This document shows, one piece after another, positions 35,757 to 45,241 of a stretch of 64,000 nucleotides of DNA. Origin of the DNA: Parasedimentitalea psychrophila (GTDB taxonomy: Bacteria > Pseudomonadota > Alphaproteobacteria > Rhodobacterales > Rhodobacteraceae); assembly GCF_030285785.1 (NCBI RefSeq), contig NZ_CP127247.1:3123501-3187500 (forward strand), given 5' to 3'. The notes beneath the pieces are model-generated. The model ran no database searches. It was not told the origin of the DNA and saw only the letters and a list, made by a program, of their open reading frames with translations. Position 1 is the first letter of the stretch, and each line of letters opens with the position of its first letter. The translations under genes and the position numbers were made by a program.

Positions 35757-36455
35757 ATGTCATTGTGGACCCGCATATCTGACGCGCTTGCAGCTCTGGC
35801 CAAGGGCGAAGGCCTGACGCAGGTCTTTGAGCATCTGCGCCAGGCGCCGGAAAAATCTGTTGGCTTTGCCATTGCGGTCATTGCTCTGGGGGCCAAAATG
35901 GCCAAGGCGGACGGTCAGGTCACCAGGGATGAGGTGACGGCGTTTCGCGAGGTGTTCCAGATCGCGCAGGCGGATGAGGCGGGGGCGGCCCGGGTGTTCA
36001 ACATGGCGCGCACCGATATGGCGGGCTACCGCCAATATGCGCGCCAGATCCAGGCGATGTTTGCCGAGGATCCTTCCACTTTATGCGACCTGATGGAGGG
36101 CCTGTTTCACATCGCAATGGCCGATGGGTTTTACCATCCCAATGAGAACGAGTTTCTGCGCGAGGTGTCGCAGATCTTTGGTCAGGACATCACCCAGTTC
36201 CGGGCGCTGCGGGCGCGATTTGTGCCGGATGCGCCACAGGACCCGTTTACCATACTGGGCGTGCGCCCGGATATGCCGCGCGATGAGATCCGCAAACACT
36301 GGCGTCAGCTGGTGCGCGAAACCCACCCGGATGCGATGATGGCACGCGGGGTGCCGGAAGAGGCGGTGCGACTGGCTGAAAAGCGGATGATCGATATCAA
36401 CCGCGCCTGGGATCAGATCAACGGATGTGCGAAATATGCGGCTCGTCAGCTATAA
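35757..36455 (+). CDS. DjlA-like protein (TerB plus J-domain)
   Basis: 232 residues. TerB-type helical domain (about 25-150: GFAIAVIALGAKMAKADGQV, LFHIAMADGFYHPNENEFLREV) followed by a C-terminal J-domain (about 165-232: DPFTILGVRPDMPRDEIRKH, VRETHPDAM with the HPD motif). No N-terminal membrane helix is evident, unlike E. coli DjlA. Probable DnaK co-chaperone. Confidence 0.85.
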   Translation: MSLWTRISDALAALAKGEGLTQVFEHLRQAPEKSVGFAIAVIALGAKMAKADGQVTRDEVTAFREVFQIAQADEAGAARVFNMARTDMAGYRQYARQIQAMFAEDPSTLCDLMEGLFHIAMADGFYHPNENEFLREVSQIFGQDITQFRALRARFVPDAPQDPFTILGVRPDMPRDEIRKHWRQLVRETHPDAMMARGVPEEAVRLAEKRMIDINRAWDQINGCAKYAARQL

Positions 36456-37431
36456 CGTCGAATGGTTTGGGGCGCTGTTTGACGATTCTGATCAATTGAT
36501 TTTGGATCAGCAGGCGTCAGGGCGTTACGGGGTTGATCGATATACCCAGGGGCATGCGCTGGCACAGGTTTTTCAGACGCTTGATGCGGATGCGGTGATG
36601 GTGATCGAAGCGCCTAATTCCGGCAAAAAACAAGGCACTGTAAAGGCCTTGGAGAATTTTGCCGAGCGTGTTGAGATCCGGGCGCGGGCTGTTGTCATGG
36701 GATTTGCCAATGACACCCAGCAGGAAATTGCACTGATGTATGACCCGGATGTGCTGCAGGCGCGGCATGACCCGCAGCAGGGCGAGGATGCGCCGCGTTT
36801 TGACGATGTGCTGAAGCTCGACTTGGACATCGACGCCAAGATGGATCATGTGCGGTTCTCCAAACCTCCGCTTGAGCTGGCGGTGACCACGGCCAAAGGC
36901 CAGGAGCTGCGACTGATTGGTGCGCATTTGAAATCCAAGGCGCCGCATGGTGCCCGCAACAGGGATGCGGTGATCCGGATTTCCATTGCCAACCGTCGCA
37001 AGCAATTGGCGCAGGCGATCTGGTTGCGACGACGGGTAGAGCAGCATCTGGCAGAGGGCCAGGATCTGATCGTTATGGGGGATCTGAACGATGGTCCGGG
37101 GCTGGATGAATATGAGCGGCTGTTTGGCCGCTCCTCGGTCGAGATCATTATGGGCGACGATATGCAGGATCCCTTCGCCAGCCACTTGTTGCAGCCGCGC
37201 ACGGCGGATCAGCCCAGCACCTCGCGGTTTTACAATGCAACGACAAAACGCTATTTTCGGGCCTTGCTGGACTATGTGATGGTGTCACCTGGATTGATGC
37301 AGCACGCGCCCAGTTGGCGAATCTGGCACCCGTTTGAGGATGCCAGATGTTACGCGGATGTGGAGCTGCGCGAGGCGCTCTTGGCGGCCTCCGACCATTT
37401 TCCGGTAAGCTTGGATATCGAATTGACCTAA
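36436..37431 (+). CDS. Endonuclease/exonuclease/phosphatase-family protein
   Basis: 331 residues from ATG 36436, overlapping the DjlA-like gene by 20 nt. EEP-fold motifs: LVSYNVEWFG at the N-terminus, VIEAPNSG, GAHLKSKAPHG, VMGDLNDGPG and the C-terminal catalytic SDHFPVSLDIEL. Mg2+-dependent phosphodiesterase chemistry is expected. The substrate (nucleic acid, lipid or other) cannot be told. No signal peptide. Confidence 0.85.
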   Translation: MRLVSYNVEWFGALFDDSDQLILDQQASGRYGVDRYTQGHALAQVFQTLDADAVMVIEAPNSGKKQGTVKALENFAERVEIRARAVVMGFANDTQQEIALMYDPDVLQARHDPQQGEDAPRFDDVLKLDLDIDAKMDHVRFSKPPLELAVTTAKGQELRLIGAHLKSKAPHGARNRDAVIRISIANRRKQLAQAIWLRRRVEQHLAEGQDLIVMGDLNDGPGLDEYERLFGRSSVEIIMGDDMQDPFASHLLQPRTADQPSTSRFYNATTKRYFRALLDYVMVSPGLMQHAPSWRIWHPFEDARCYADVELREALLAASDHFPVSLDIELT

Positions 37432-37463
37432 AAATGCTCGGGCAGAGGGACTATATTGATCGC

Positions 37464-37826
37464 ATGAAACACATCGTATTACCGTTGATCTTTGCCGCCC
37501 TGCTGGCAGCGCCTACCTATGCTCAGGAAACCGAACCGGGGCCCAGTCTGATGGAACAGGGCATGGAGCTGTTCTTTGAGGGTCTGCGCGAGGAGATGGC
37601 GCCGGCGCTGGATGATCTGCAACAACTGGCCGATGATTTTGCGCCAGACATGCAGGGGTTCCTGCGTCAGATGGGTCCGGCACTGGCCAAGATCGCAGCT
37701 GAGGTCGAGGACTGGAGCACCTATGAGATGCCCGAGATCCTGCCCAATGGCGATATCATCATCCGCAAAAAAACCACAGACAGCGAAGCGGACGAGCCAG
37801 AGGCAGGCGGCCAGACCGACATCTAA
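37464..37826 (+). CDS. Exported acidic protein of unknown function
   Basis: 120 residues. Signal peptide MKHIVLPLIFAALLAAPTYA with AYA cleavage, then an acidic, helical mature part (MEQGMELFFEGLREEMAPAL, LQQLADDFAPDMQGFLRQMG). Similar short proteins in roseobacters have been misnamed 'AAA+ ATPase', but no ATPase motif is present. Probably periplasmic. Confidence 0.75.
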   Translation: MKHIVLPLIFAALLAAPTYAQETEPGPSLMEQGMELFFEGLREEMAPALDDLQQLADDFAPDMQGFLRQMGPALAKIAAEVEDWSTYEMPEILPNGDIIIRKKTTDSEADEPEAGGQTDI

Positions 37827-39368
37827 TCAGTCCTTGATATCCACTGTAACCGTCGCATCCAATGATTGAGCCAGGGCCTGAAGACGGGCCTGGGCAACCT
37901 CACTGAACAGGGCTTCAGCCGATTGGGGCAGTGTCAGACGCAGCTGTTTCTTGCGCGGATGCCATTTAAAGGCGCCAATATCGCCGTCTTTCGAGACCAT
38001 CAACATGGCGCCAAATCGCATGGCCTTGCCCAGAACCTCGGCCTGTTTCTGGCCTTTTTCATCCAGCAGACCAAACAGCGGCTCATATTGTTTGCCCTGA
38101 CGTTTATTGCGATAGCGGTGCAACAGGGAGAGGCCCAGAAAAATCCGTTCTGAGTGTTTCAACCCGCCTAGATTGGCGCGGGTGGCATTGTCGAAACAGA
38201 CCTCGGCCCGGTAGTCGGGATGGGCGCGCCAGCTGACGTCATGCAGCAGGCAGGCCGCCCTTATCAGCCGTTTGGTGGTATCGGGGTTGGATTTGAACAG
38301 CGGCAGCACAAAGTTATACAGCGTTTTGCCAAATCCCGGCATCCGGGCGTCCTTGGCCTCGGCAAAGCGACAGGATTCGATCAGCGGATCCCGGTTTCTC
38401 AGCCGTTGCGGCATCTGTTCATAAAGCAGCCCCTCGCGGATGCCGTAGCTGGACACCGCAATGTCGCGGGGCTTGAAGGTGCGGACAAGGCGCGACAGAA
38501 CATCCGCCGCGATGGGCACCAGTGACATCCGCGCCAGCGACAATCCGCAGGTCTGCCGCAGCTTTTCGATATCATTGGCCTCGATGTATTTCACAGTGTC
38601 GCGAACGCTTTGGGTGGTCATCCGGTATTCATGCAGAACCTTCAGTGGATAGCCGCGCCGCTCCATGTCGATGCGGGCAATGGCGCGCCAGCTGCCGCCG
38701 ACCAGAAACAGCCGGTCCTGTTGCGGGCCCATCTGTTTGCTCAGATCTGTGATGACCTGTTTGATGTGGTCCTTGCGGCCCCGGCGTCCCCCCGGCAATT
38801 CGCGCAGTTTCAGCGGCCCCAGCGAGGAGGTCAGCCGCTTGCCAACCCTTCCATCCTGCAGCTCGGCCAGCTCCATCGACGAGCCACCAATATCGCAGAC
38901 CAGTCCATAAGATCCGGGCCAGCCCAGCAGCACCCCCTGCGCCGACAGGCGGGCTTCTTCGCGGCCGTCGATGACCCAGATTTTCAGCCCGGTTTCCCGC
39001 AGGACCTGGGCGCAGAACTCAGGCCCGTCGCTGGCGTCGCGCACCGCCGCCGTCGCCACCACGCTCAGCGGAGGCAGCCCCATGCCGGTTGCCAGTTTCT
39101 GAAAACGGCGCAGCGCCGCAAGGGCGCGCACACGGCCTTTTGGGTTCAGGATGCCAGAGTCTGACAGGCCGGCACCAAGGGCACACATGATTTTCTCGTT
39201 GTAGAAATAGGCAGGGCTGCGGGCGGCGCCGTCGAACACCACCAGCCGGACCGAGTTTGATCCCACGTCGACCACCCCAACCCGCGACAGGGCACGGGCA
39301 CCCGGGTCTTCAAACAGCGGCCGCTCAAAGGGCCCCCACTCAGCAGCAGGTTCCGGTTTCACGTTCAT
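37827..39368 (-). CDS. ppx: Exopolyphosphatase / GppA-type phosphatase
   Basis: 513 residues. The ASKHA phosphate loops are present: GVVDVGSNSVRLVVFDGAAR (about 31-50) and LVCDIGGSSMELAELQDGRVG (about 155-175). The C-terminal half resembles the HD-like domain of long Ppx proteins. Hydrolyses polyphosphate and/or pppGpp. It is downstream of hda on the same strand with a 57-bp gap. No polyphosphate kinase gene is adjacent. Confidence 0.9.
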   Translation of the reverse strand: MNVKPEPAAEWGPFERPLFEDPGARALSRVGVVDVGSNSVRLVVFDGAARSPAYFYNEKIMCALGAGLSDSGILNPKGRVRALAALRRFQKLATGMGLPPLSVVATAAVRDASDGPEFCAQVLRETGLKIWVIDGREEARLSAQGVLLGWPGSYGLVCDIGGSSMELAELQDGRVGKRLTSSLGPLKLRELPGGRRGRKDHIKQVITDLSKQMGPQQDRLFLVGGSWRAIARIDMERRGYPLKVLHEYRMTTQSVRDTVKYIEANDIEKLRQTCGLSLARMSLVPIAADVLSRLVRTFKPRDIAVSSYGIREGLLYEQMPQRLRNRDPLIESCRFAEAKDARMPGFGKTLYNFVLPLFKSNPDTTKRLIRAACLLHDVSWRAHPDYRAEVCFDNATRANLGGLKHSERIFLGLSLLHRYRNKRQGKQYEPLFGLLDEKGQKQAEVLGKAMRFGAMLMVSKDGDIGAFKWHPRKKQLRLTLPQSAEALFSEVAQARLQALAQSLDATVTVDIKD

Positions 39369-39425
39369 AATGGTCCCCAGGTCGTCGTAGGCGTAAGCGC
39401 AGGATGCGGGATCAAAGGGCGGTGG

Positions 39426-40133
39426 TCAATCGTCCTTTGGCTCAGATTCGAGCGACATTTCATATTGGTTCTGCGCCAATAGTCGCACCGCCAGCGGTCG
39501 CGACAGGGTGCGGCCCTCGGCGAGCGAGATTTCGTCCATCTGCGCAACGATCTGCGCTGCCGCCTCAAACGAGCGGTCCATATGGGCCACCAGATAGGGG
39601 ATCACATCCGGCTTGGGGATGATTTGGCGGTCATCGAACAGTTTGGCCAGCACCACCGCCAGCAGCGCATCATCCGGCGCCTCAAGCGCCACATGGGTTG
39701 CCGCCTGCACCCGGCTTTGCAAATCCGGCAGCGACAGCGCCCACAGATTTGGCGGCGCCTGACCGGTCAGCATCAGCGCGTGGCCATTTGCCAGCACCAT
39801 GTTGTGCAAGTGAAACAATGCGGTCTGCGCGGCGGGGCTGCGGGCAATCAAAGGGACATCTTCGACCGCAACCGGGCCGCGGGCCAGCTCTGGCACCCTG
39901 TCTTCGCTCAGATCTGCGGCCGCAATGATTTTGGCGCCGGACTGGCTGGCCCAGACATGCACCAGATGGGTCTTGCCCGCGGCCCGTGGCCCACTGAGCA
40001 CCAGTTTGCCACTGGGCCAGGTAAAGGCGCTGTCCAGCATCGCCACCGCCATGGCGTTTGAGGGGGCCACAAAGAAGTCGTCTCGCCCCAGCGCCGGTTT
40101 GGCGGGGAGATTGAAACTCAGCTGTTTTAGCAT
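39426..40133 (-). CDS. hda: Hda-type DnaA-related AAA+ protein
   Basis: 235 residues from ATG 40133. DnaA domain III homologue without DNA-binding domain IV. It opens with a clamp-binding-like QLSFNLP (residues 4-10), and has Walker A LVLSGPRAAGKTHLVHVWA and Walker B-like VAVEDVPLI. In alphaproteobacteria HdaA, with the beta clamp, promotes DnaA-ATP hydrolysis and limits re-initiation. The start lies 1 nt past the upstream permease stop, so they are one operon. Confidence 0.9.
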   Translation of the reverse strand: MLKQLSFNLPAKPALGRDDFFVAPSNAMAVAMLDSAFTWPSGKLVLSGPRAAGKTHLVHVWASQSGAKIIAAADLSEDRVPELARGPVAVEDVPLIARSPAAQTALFHLHNMVLANGHALMLTGQAPPNLWALSLPDLQSRVQAATHVALEAPDDALLAVVLAKLFDDRQIIPKPDVIPYLVAHMDRSFEAAAQIVAQMDEISLAEGRTLSRPLAVRLLAQNQYEMSLESEPKDD

Positions 40134-40134
40134 G

Positions 40135-41202
40135 TTACTCGGCGTCCTGGTGGGATGTGCCACGATATAGGCGGCTGCCGAGATATTGCCCGGTCACGAA
40201 TCGGGCCAGCACCCCCAGCGCCGCTGCCATAGGGACGGCCACCAACATGCCGACAAAGCCAAACAGCGAGCCAAACACCGACAGCGCCAGCAGCAGCCAG
40301 ACCGGGTGCAGCCCAACCGAGTTGCCCACCAGTTTAGGGGTGAGGAAATTGCCCTCGATCACCTGTCCGATGACAAAGATCACCGCAACGGCGCCAATCG
40401 AGTACCAGTCGCCCCAGAACTGAAACAGCGCCAGGCCAATCGCCAGCGCGCCGCCAATCAAGGCGCCGAGATAGGGGATGAAAGTTACCAATCCAGCGAT
40501 AAAGCCCACCGCCAGACCAAAGTTCAGCCCCACCAGCATCAGCGATACCGCGTAATAGGTGCCCAGGATCAGGCAAACGGTGCCCATGCCGCGAATGAAC
40601 GAGGCCAGAACCGCGTCGATCTCAGCCGCCAGTTGCTGGATCACCGGGGCATGATCGCGCGGCAGCAGCTCGCCGATCCGTTTGGTCATCCGGTCCCAGT
40701 CCAGCAGCAGGTAAATCGAGACCACCGGCACAATGACGATCAGCACCACCACATTGAGCAGCGATGCCGCCGATCCCAGCACCGATTCCAACACGCTCAG
40801 CCAGTGGGTTTTCAGGGTGGAGGTCAGCGATGTAAGCGCCTGATGTACTTGACTGTTTTCGTCAAAGAGCGATGGAAAGCGCTCGTTGGCAAAGATGCGG
40901 GCGTCGCGGAACAGCTCGGGCAGGACCTGGACCAATTCGATCATCTGAAAAATCAACGTGGGCAATACGACCAGCAGCAGCAGCAGGAAAATCACCACGG
41001 TCGCCACCGTGATCACCGCAGTGGCACCGGAACGTGACAGGCCCATTTTCTCGAGCCGATCCGCAATCGGGTCGATCAGATAGGCCACCGCGCCGCCCAG
41101 CACAAAGGGCAGCAACACGTCCCCCAGCGCCCACAGCACCACCGCAAAAATCAGCGCCACAAGGCCCCAATAGCTCAGCTGTTTCTTTGCCGGTAGTGTC
41201 AT
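40135..41202 (-). CDS. AI-2E/PerM-family membrane protein
   Basis: 355 residues from ATG 41202 (a GTG at 41253 is possible). About eight membrane helices in the AI-2E family order, with VAYLIDPIADRLEKMGLSR after the second helix and the conserved GxLTPKLVGxxVGLHP segment (NFLTPKLVGNSVGLHPVWLLL). Members are uncharacterised permeases or Na+/H+ antiporters. The start codon is upstream of hda and translation is nearly contiguous with it. Confidence 0.88.
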   Translation of the reverse strand: MTLPAKKQLSYWGLVALIFAVVLWALGDVLLPFVLGGAVAYLIDPIADRLEKMGLSRSGATAVITVATVVIFLLLLLVVLPTLIFQMIELVQVLPELFRDARIFANERFPSLFDENSQVHQALTSLTSTLKTHWLSVLESVLGSAASLLNVVVLIVIVPVVSIYLLLDWDRMTKRIGELLPRDHAPVIQQLAAEIDAVLASFIRGMGTVCLILGTYYAVSLMLVGLNFGLAVGFIAGLVTFIPYLGALIGGALAIGLALFQFWGDWYSIGAVAVIFVIGQVIEGNFLTPKLVGNSVGLHPVWLLLALSVFGSLFGFVGMLVAVPMAAALGVLARFVTGQYLGSRLYRGTSHQDAE

Positions 41203-41326
41203 GTTTTTAAGCCCACTCTGGTCCGCGTCCAATGTCTTGCACGCATTCTTCACCCAAGGGCATCAGGCATGCAAGGGGCAGGCGGCAATCCCCGGTGGGT
41301 AAGCCGGGGACGGCTGCGGTTTTTGC

Positions 41327-41335
41327 TGTGGATAA
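41327..41335 (-). promoter_or_regulatory. Perfect DnaA 9-mer
   Basis: The minus strand reads TTATCCACA. It is a single box in the gap between the FAD oxidoreductase stop and the AI-2E-hda operon. An isolated site; chance occurrence is possible. Confidence 0.3.
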
Positions 41336-41360
41336 CAGGCCTGATACGGCGGGGGCTGCC

Positions 41361-42725
41361 TTAGTCGATGCGAACGCCCTGTCGTTTCAGCTCAGCCTGC
41401 ACCGCCACGATATCGACCTGATCCAGTGGAGTATCGCTGCGAATCGACTGCGCGGCGGCAATGCCGGCCCCCTGACCAGCCACCGCGCAGCAGGCCATGT
41501 TGCGGGTGGCGGCATGGGCCACTTTGTCGCCGCCAATGGCGCGACCGGTGACCAGCAGGTTCTTCACCCCCTTGGGCAGCATGCAGCGGTAAGGGATCTG
41601 CATGTAACGTCCGGTGGTGGGCAGAATCAGGATGCCATAGCCGTCGATGAATTCCGGGTAGATGCCGATGCTGTCGTCAAACCTTCCCTGATGGCGGGTC
41701 TCGTCCTCGGTGATATTGTGCAGCGCGTCGATCTTGCGACTGTCGCGAATGCCGATGGTCATGCCAAAATTACGCAACCGCGCCGCCTCGCAGCCGGGGG
41801 TATAGGCCTTCAGCGCCTCGATCGCCAGCATCGCCTGTTTGCGGCCCTCGATTTCACCGCGTGTCATGCTGTCGGGGTCGGTGCCGTCAATGCCAGCCAG
41901 ATGCACCAGGTTCATATAGGTCATCTCGCCGCTGTCATGCACTGCGCCCCAGGTGCCGCCGATGGTGTTCAGATGCGCCGGAATAATCCCGTCACGGATC
42001 GCCTGAGCAAAGGGCTTGGCCAGAAAGGGCGAGTACATGTCGTCCTCTTTGCCTGAGGTTTCCACCTGCCACTCGCCAGTGGACCAGTTGGCATAGGTCT
42101 GCGGATCGGCTTTGACGCCTTCCATGAATTTCTGCTTATCGACGCCGGCAATGTGGAACATCACCGATGCTGCCTGCATCTCCTCAATCGGAGTCTTGAT
42201 GCAGGGTGCCCCCATCATATGGGCAATGTCGGCGTCGCCAGTGGCATCAATCACCCGCTTGGCCAGAATGGCCTCGCGGCCGGCCTTGGATTCGACGATC
42301 ACCCCGGTGACAGTGTCGCCTTCGCGGATCGGCGCGACAAACTGGCGGTGCAGCATCGGGTGAATGCCGGCCTCTTCCACCAGTTTGTCCGCCACCAGTT
42401 TGAAGCCTTCGCTGTCCAGCTCGTAAGACAGAGACTGGCTTTCCGGCACTGCCGCCCCCATCATCTTGGCGCGCTCTTCGAACTCCCAGCCGATACCGCC
42501 GGCCTCAACCGTTTGTTCGTGGCGATACCAGGCAAAGCCCTCAACCCCGACGCTGGTGATATTGCCGCCAAAACAGCCAAACCGGTCCAACAACGCCACC
42601 TGCACGCCGGCTCGGGCTGCGGCCAGCGCCGCTGCCAGCCCACCGGGGCCGGAGCCGATGACCAGCACCTCGGTTTGGTGAATGACCGGGATCTCGCGGG
42701 CGGGTTCGGTAATGGTTTGGGTCAC
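41361..42725 (-). CDS. FAD-dependent oxidoreductase
   Basis: 454 residues from GTG 42725, chosen for the AGGTGGAG about 8 nt upstream. FAD Rossmann motif TEVLVIGSGPGGLAAALAAARAG (first 45 residues) and RFGCFGGNITSVGVEGFAWY fit the FAD_oxidored family (PF12831-like). The C-terminal LLVTGRAIGGDKVAHAATRN binds the cofactor. The substrate is unknown and no partner enzymes are adjacent. Confidence 0.85.
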   Translation of the reverse strand: MTQTITEPAREIPVIHQTEVLVIGSGPGGLAAALAAARAGVQVALLDRFGCFGGNITSVGVEGFAWYRHEQTVEAGGIGWEFEERAKMMGAAVPESQSLSYELDSEGFKLVADKLVEEAGIHPMLHRQFVAPIREGDTVTGVIVESKAGREAILAKRVIDATGDADIAHMMGAPCIKTPIEEMQAASVMFHIAGVDKQKFMEGVKADPQTYANWSTGEWQVETSGKEDDMYSPFLAKPFAQAIRDGIIPAHLNTIGGTWGAVHDSGEMTYMNLVHLAGIDGTDPDSMTRGEIEGRKQAMLAIEALKAYTPGCEAARLRNFGMTIGIRDSRKIDALHNITEDETRHQGRFDDSIGIYPEFIDGYGILILPTTGRYMQIPYRCMLPKGVKNLLVTGRAIGGDKVAHAATRNMACCAVAGQGAGIAAAQSIRSDTPLDQVDIVAVQAELKRQGVRID

Positions 42726-42898
42726 GGGGCTTGCTCCACCTGAATTTTGGCCAACATAGGAAACTGGAATACCCATTCAAGAAAATTTGCGACATGTTTG
42801 GGCAAAACCGACATTGCGGCAACGGGCAAAGCCCGATTGCTTGCGGCGCGGTGATGGCTTAGACCCCTGTGGAACCCTTTTTTGCGAATGAGACCAAC

Positions 42899-44254
42899 AT
42901 GCGCCTGACCCGCTATTTCCTGCCTGTTCTGAAAGAAAACCCTGCCGAGGCGCAGATTGTCAGCCACCGGCTGATGCTGCGTGCCGGGATGATCAAGCAA
43001 TCCTCGGCCGGGATCTATTCCTGGTTGCCGATGGGGTTCAAGGTTCTGAAGAAGATCGAAACCATTGTGCATGACGAGCAGATGCGTGCCGGTCACATCC
43101 CGATGCTGATGCCGACAATACAATCGGCTGATCTGTGGAAGGAATCCGGTCGCTATGATGACTACGGCAAAGAGATGCTGCGGATCAGTGACCGTCATGG
43201 CCGTGATATGCTTTATGGTCCCACCAACGAAGAGCTGGTCACCGATATTTTCCGCAGCCACGTCAACAGCTACAAAGACCTGCCGCTGACCCTCTACCAT
43301 ATCCAGTGGAAGTTCCGCGACGAAGTGCGTCCGCGTTTTGGCGTCATGCGGGGCCGTGAATTCCTGATGAAGGACGGCTATAACTTTGACCTCACCAAAG
43401 AGGACGCGCTGCACGCCTATAACCGTCATCTGGTCAGCTACCTGCGCAGCTATGAACGCATGGGTCTGCAGGCAATCCCGATGCGCGCTGACGGTGGTCC
43501 GATTGGCGGCGATTATACCCATGAATTCCTGGTGCTGGCTGACACTGGCGAATCCGAGGTGTTCTATGACAGCGACGTCACCGACCTGAGCTTTGGTGAT
43601 CGTGAGATCGACTATGACAGCGTCGAGCAGTGTCAGGGTGTGCTGGAAGAGTTCACCACCAAATACGCCCGCACTGACGAGACCCACGACGAGGCGCTGT
43701 TCAACGAAGTGCCGCAAGAACGCCGCCGCACGGCGCGTGGCATCGAGGTTGGCCAGATCTTCTACTTTGGCACCAAATATTCCGAAGCGCTGGGCGCCAA
43801 GGTACAGAACCAGGACGGTAAGCCCACTCCGGTTCATATGGGGTCACACGGTATTGGTGTGTCGCGCCTGCTGGGCGCCATCATTGAGGCCAGCCACGAC
43901 GACAAGGGTATCATCTGGCCCGAAGGCGTCACCCCGTTCCATTGTGGTATCGTCAACCTGAAGCAGGGTGACGACGAGGCCGATGCCGCCTGTAACCAGC
44001 TCTATGCGGCGCTGACCGCTGCCGGGCTTGAGCCGCTGTATGACGACCGCAAGGAACGCGCTGGCGGCAAATTCGCCACCATGGATCTGATTGGTCTGCC
44101 CTGGCGCATCACCGTAGGCCCACGTGGTCTGAAAAACGGCGTGGTCGAGCTGACCTCGCGCCGCACCGGCGAAAGCGTCGAGATGAGCCCGGAAGAGGCG
44201 GTTAAAAAGGTCGTGGAGATCTACGCACCACATATGACCAGCCGCGGGTTCTGA
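42899..44254 (+). CDS. proS: Prolyl-tRNA synthetase, short alphaproteobacterial type
   Basis: 451 residues, lacking the long INS editing domain of E. coli ProS, as is usual in alphaproteobacteria. Class II motifs: [42 protein letters not shown] (motif 2) and [16 protein letters not shown] (motif 3), then an anticodon-binding domain (about 345-450). ATG 42899 is preferred over an upstream in-frame start because it begins with the family sequence [10 protein letters not shown] terminator follows. Confidence 0.95.
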   Translation: MRLTRYFLPVLKENPAEAQIVSHRLMLRAGMIKQSSAGIYSWLPMGFKVLKKIETIVHDEQMRAGHIPMLMPTIQSADLWKESGRYDDYGKEMLRISDRHGRDMLYGPTNEELVTDIFRSHVNSYKDLPLTLYHIQWKFRDEVRPRFGVMRGREFLMKDGYNFDLTKEDALHAYNRHLVSYLRSYERMGLQAIPMRADGGPIGGDYTHEFLVLADTGESEVFYDSDVTDLSFGDREIDYDSVEQCQGVLEEFTTKYARTDETHDEALFNEVPQERRRTARGIEVGQIFYFGTKYSEALGAKVQNQDGKPTPVHMGSHGIGVSRLLGAIIEASHDDKGIIWPEGVTPFHCGIVNLKQGDDEADAACNQLYAALTAAGLEPLYDDRKERAGGKFATMDLIGLPWRITVGPRGLKNGVVELTSRRTGESVEMSPEEAVKKVVEIYAPHMTSRGF

Positions 44255-44277
44255 GGTTTGACCTCATAGATTTAGAG

Positions 44278-44307
44278 AAGGGCAGGTCGCAGGATCTGCC
44301 CTTTTTT
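44278..44307 (+). terminator. Rho-independent terminator of proS
   Basis: AAGGGCAG and CTGCCCTT pair around a 10-nt loop, followed by TTTTTT, 24 nt after the stop codon. Confidence 0.88.
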
Positions 44308-44336
44308 GTGCGTTGCATAATCTGCGCTTACGGGCG

Positions 44337-45011
44337 CTAGAAAACGCGCAGGCCAAGACCCTTTAGCAATTCAGTGGCCTGGTCCTTGGAGATGATCGCG
44401 CCCTTAAAGTTTGCAACGCTTGAAAAGCTCAACTCCCCAAGGTCTGCTGTTCTCAGGTCTGCTCCAGCAAAGCGCGAGGTCGACAGATGTGCATCGCTCA
44501 TACGGCACCGGTCCAGCACCGCATCGCGAAAATCGCAACCGGCCAAATCAGCCCCCGTGAAGTCAATCTCTACCAGCTCAGATTTTCGAAAATTCATTTT
44601 TCTAAGGAAGGCGTTGGCCAGAATAGATTTGGAAAACCGGATACCAAGCGACCTGGCCTCGTCGAAATTTGCCCCGGTCAGTTTGCAATCTTCAAACAAT
44701 ACACCCGACACATAAGACCCTCTCCAGTTGGTCAGAGATAAGTTGCAATTGTAAAACCGAGCCTCGGTGAAATCGCTGTAACTGAAATCGGCGTTCAAGG
44801 CCCGACATGATCTGAAGCTGGCGCCCTCGTATGAAATACCTTTAAGGCCGCAATCTATAAAGTTGCAGTCTTCAAAGGAACAATCAGAGAAATCCAGGCC
44901 TGAGAGATCCTGTCCGACTATGTCGACCCCTTTGAAAGCATTTTCAGACAGGAGAGATTCAATGGCACGTCGAGTAAGCCTCTTTTGCTCTTGCTTCACC
45001 GAACACTCCAT
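44337..45011 (-). CDS. Pentapeptide-repeat protein
   Basis: 224 residues from ATG 45011. Most of the chain (about 30-215) is A(D/N)LxX-like repeats, for example LSGLDFSDCSFEDCNFIDC, SFRSCRALNADFSYSDFTEA and LSTSRFAGADLRTADL. This predicts a right-handed quadrilateral beta helix. No signal peptide. Roles are unclear (some homologues are gyrase or topoisomerase mimics, and parE is only 5 kb away). GC content appears lower than that of the neighbours. Confidence 0.88.
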   Translation of the reverse strand: MECSVKQEQKRLTRRAIESLLSENAFKGVDIVGQDLSGLDFSDCSFEDCNFIDCGLKGISYEGASFRSCRALNADFSYSDFTEARFYNCNLSLTNWRGSYVSGVLFEDCKLTGANFDEARSLGIRFSKSILANAFLRKMNFRKSELVEIDFTGADLAGCDFRDAVLDRCRMSDAHLSTSRFAGADLRTADLGELSFSSVANFKGAIISKDQATELLKGLGLRVF

Positions 45012-45097
45012 CCAGACCAATTCACTCTGTCGAGTAATCTATGGCGCGGGACGATGGAAGGAAAGCCATTGAGAGATGATAACGGAGGGGCAAAGCC

Positions 45098-45229
45098 ATG
45101 CAATATCTGCGTAAAATTGTGGCTGCCGATTGTCGCAGGCCTGCCCGTTGGGCTGGAGGAATGCCGCGCATAACAAACCCTTGGCTTGACCCCGGCACTG
45201 CAACACCCCAATTTGACGCAAACCTATGA
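45098..45229 (+). CDS. Possible 43-residue ORF
   Basis: An ATG preceded by GGAGGGG with 9-nt spacing opens a 43-residue frame (begins MQYLRKIVAADCRRPARWAG, ends PQFDANL) ending 12 nt before the lolC/E start. The ribosome site is good but the composition is arginine-rich and no homologue is recalled. It may be a leader ORF or chance. Confidence 0.25.
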   Translation: MQYLRKIVAADCRRPARWAGGMPRITNPWLDPGTATPQFDANL

Positions 45230-45241
45230 GCAGGAACCATA

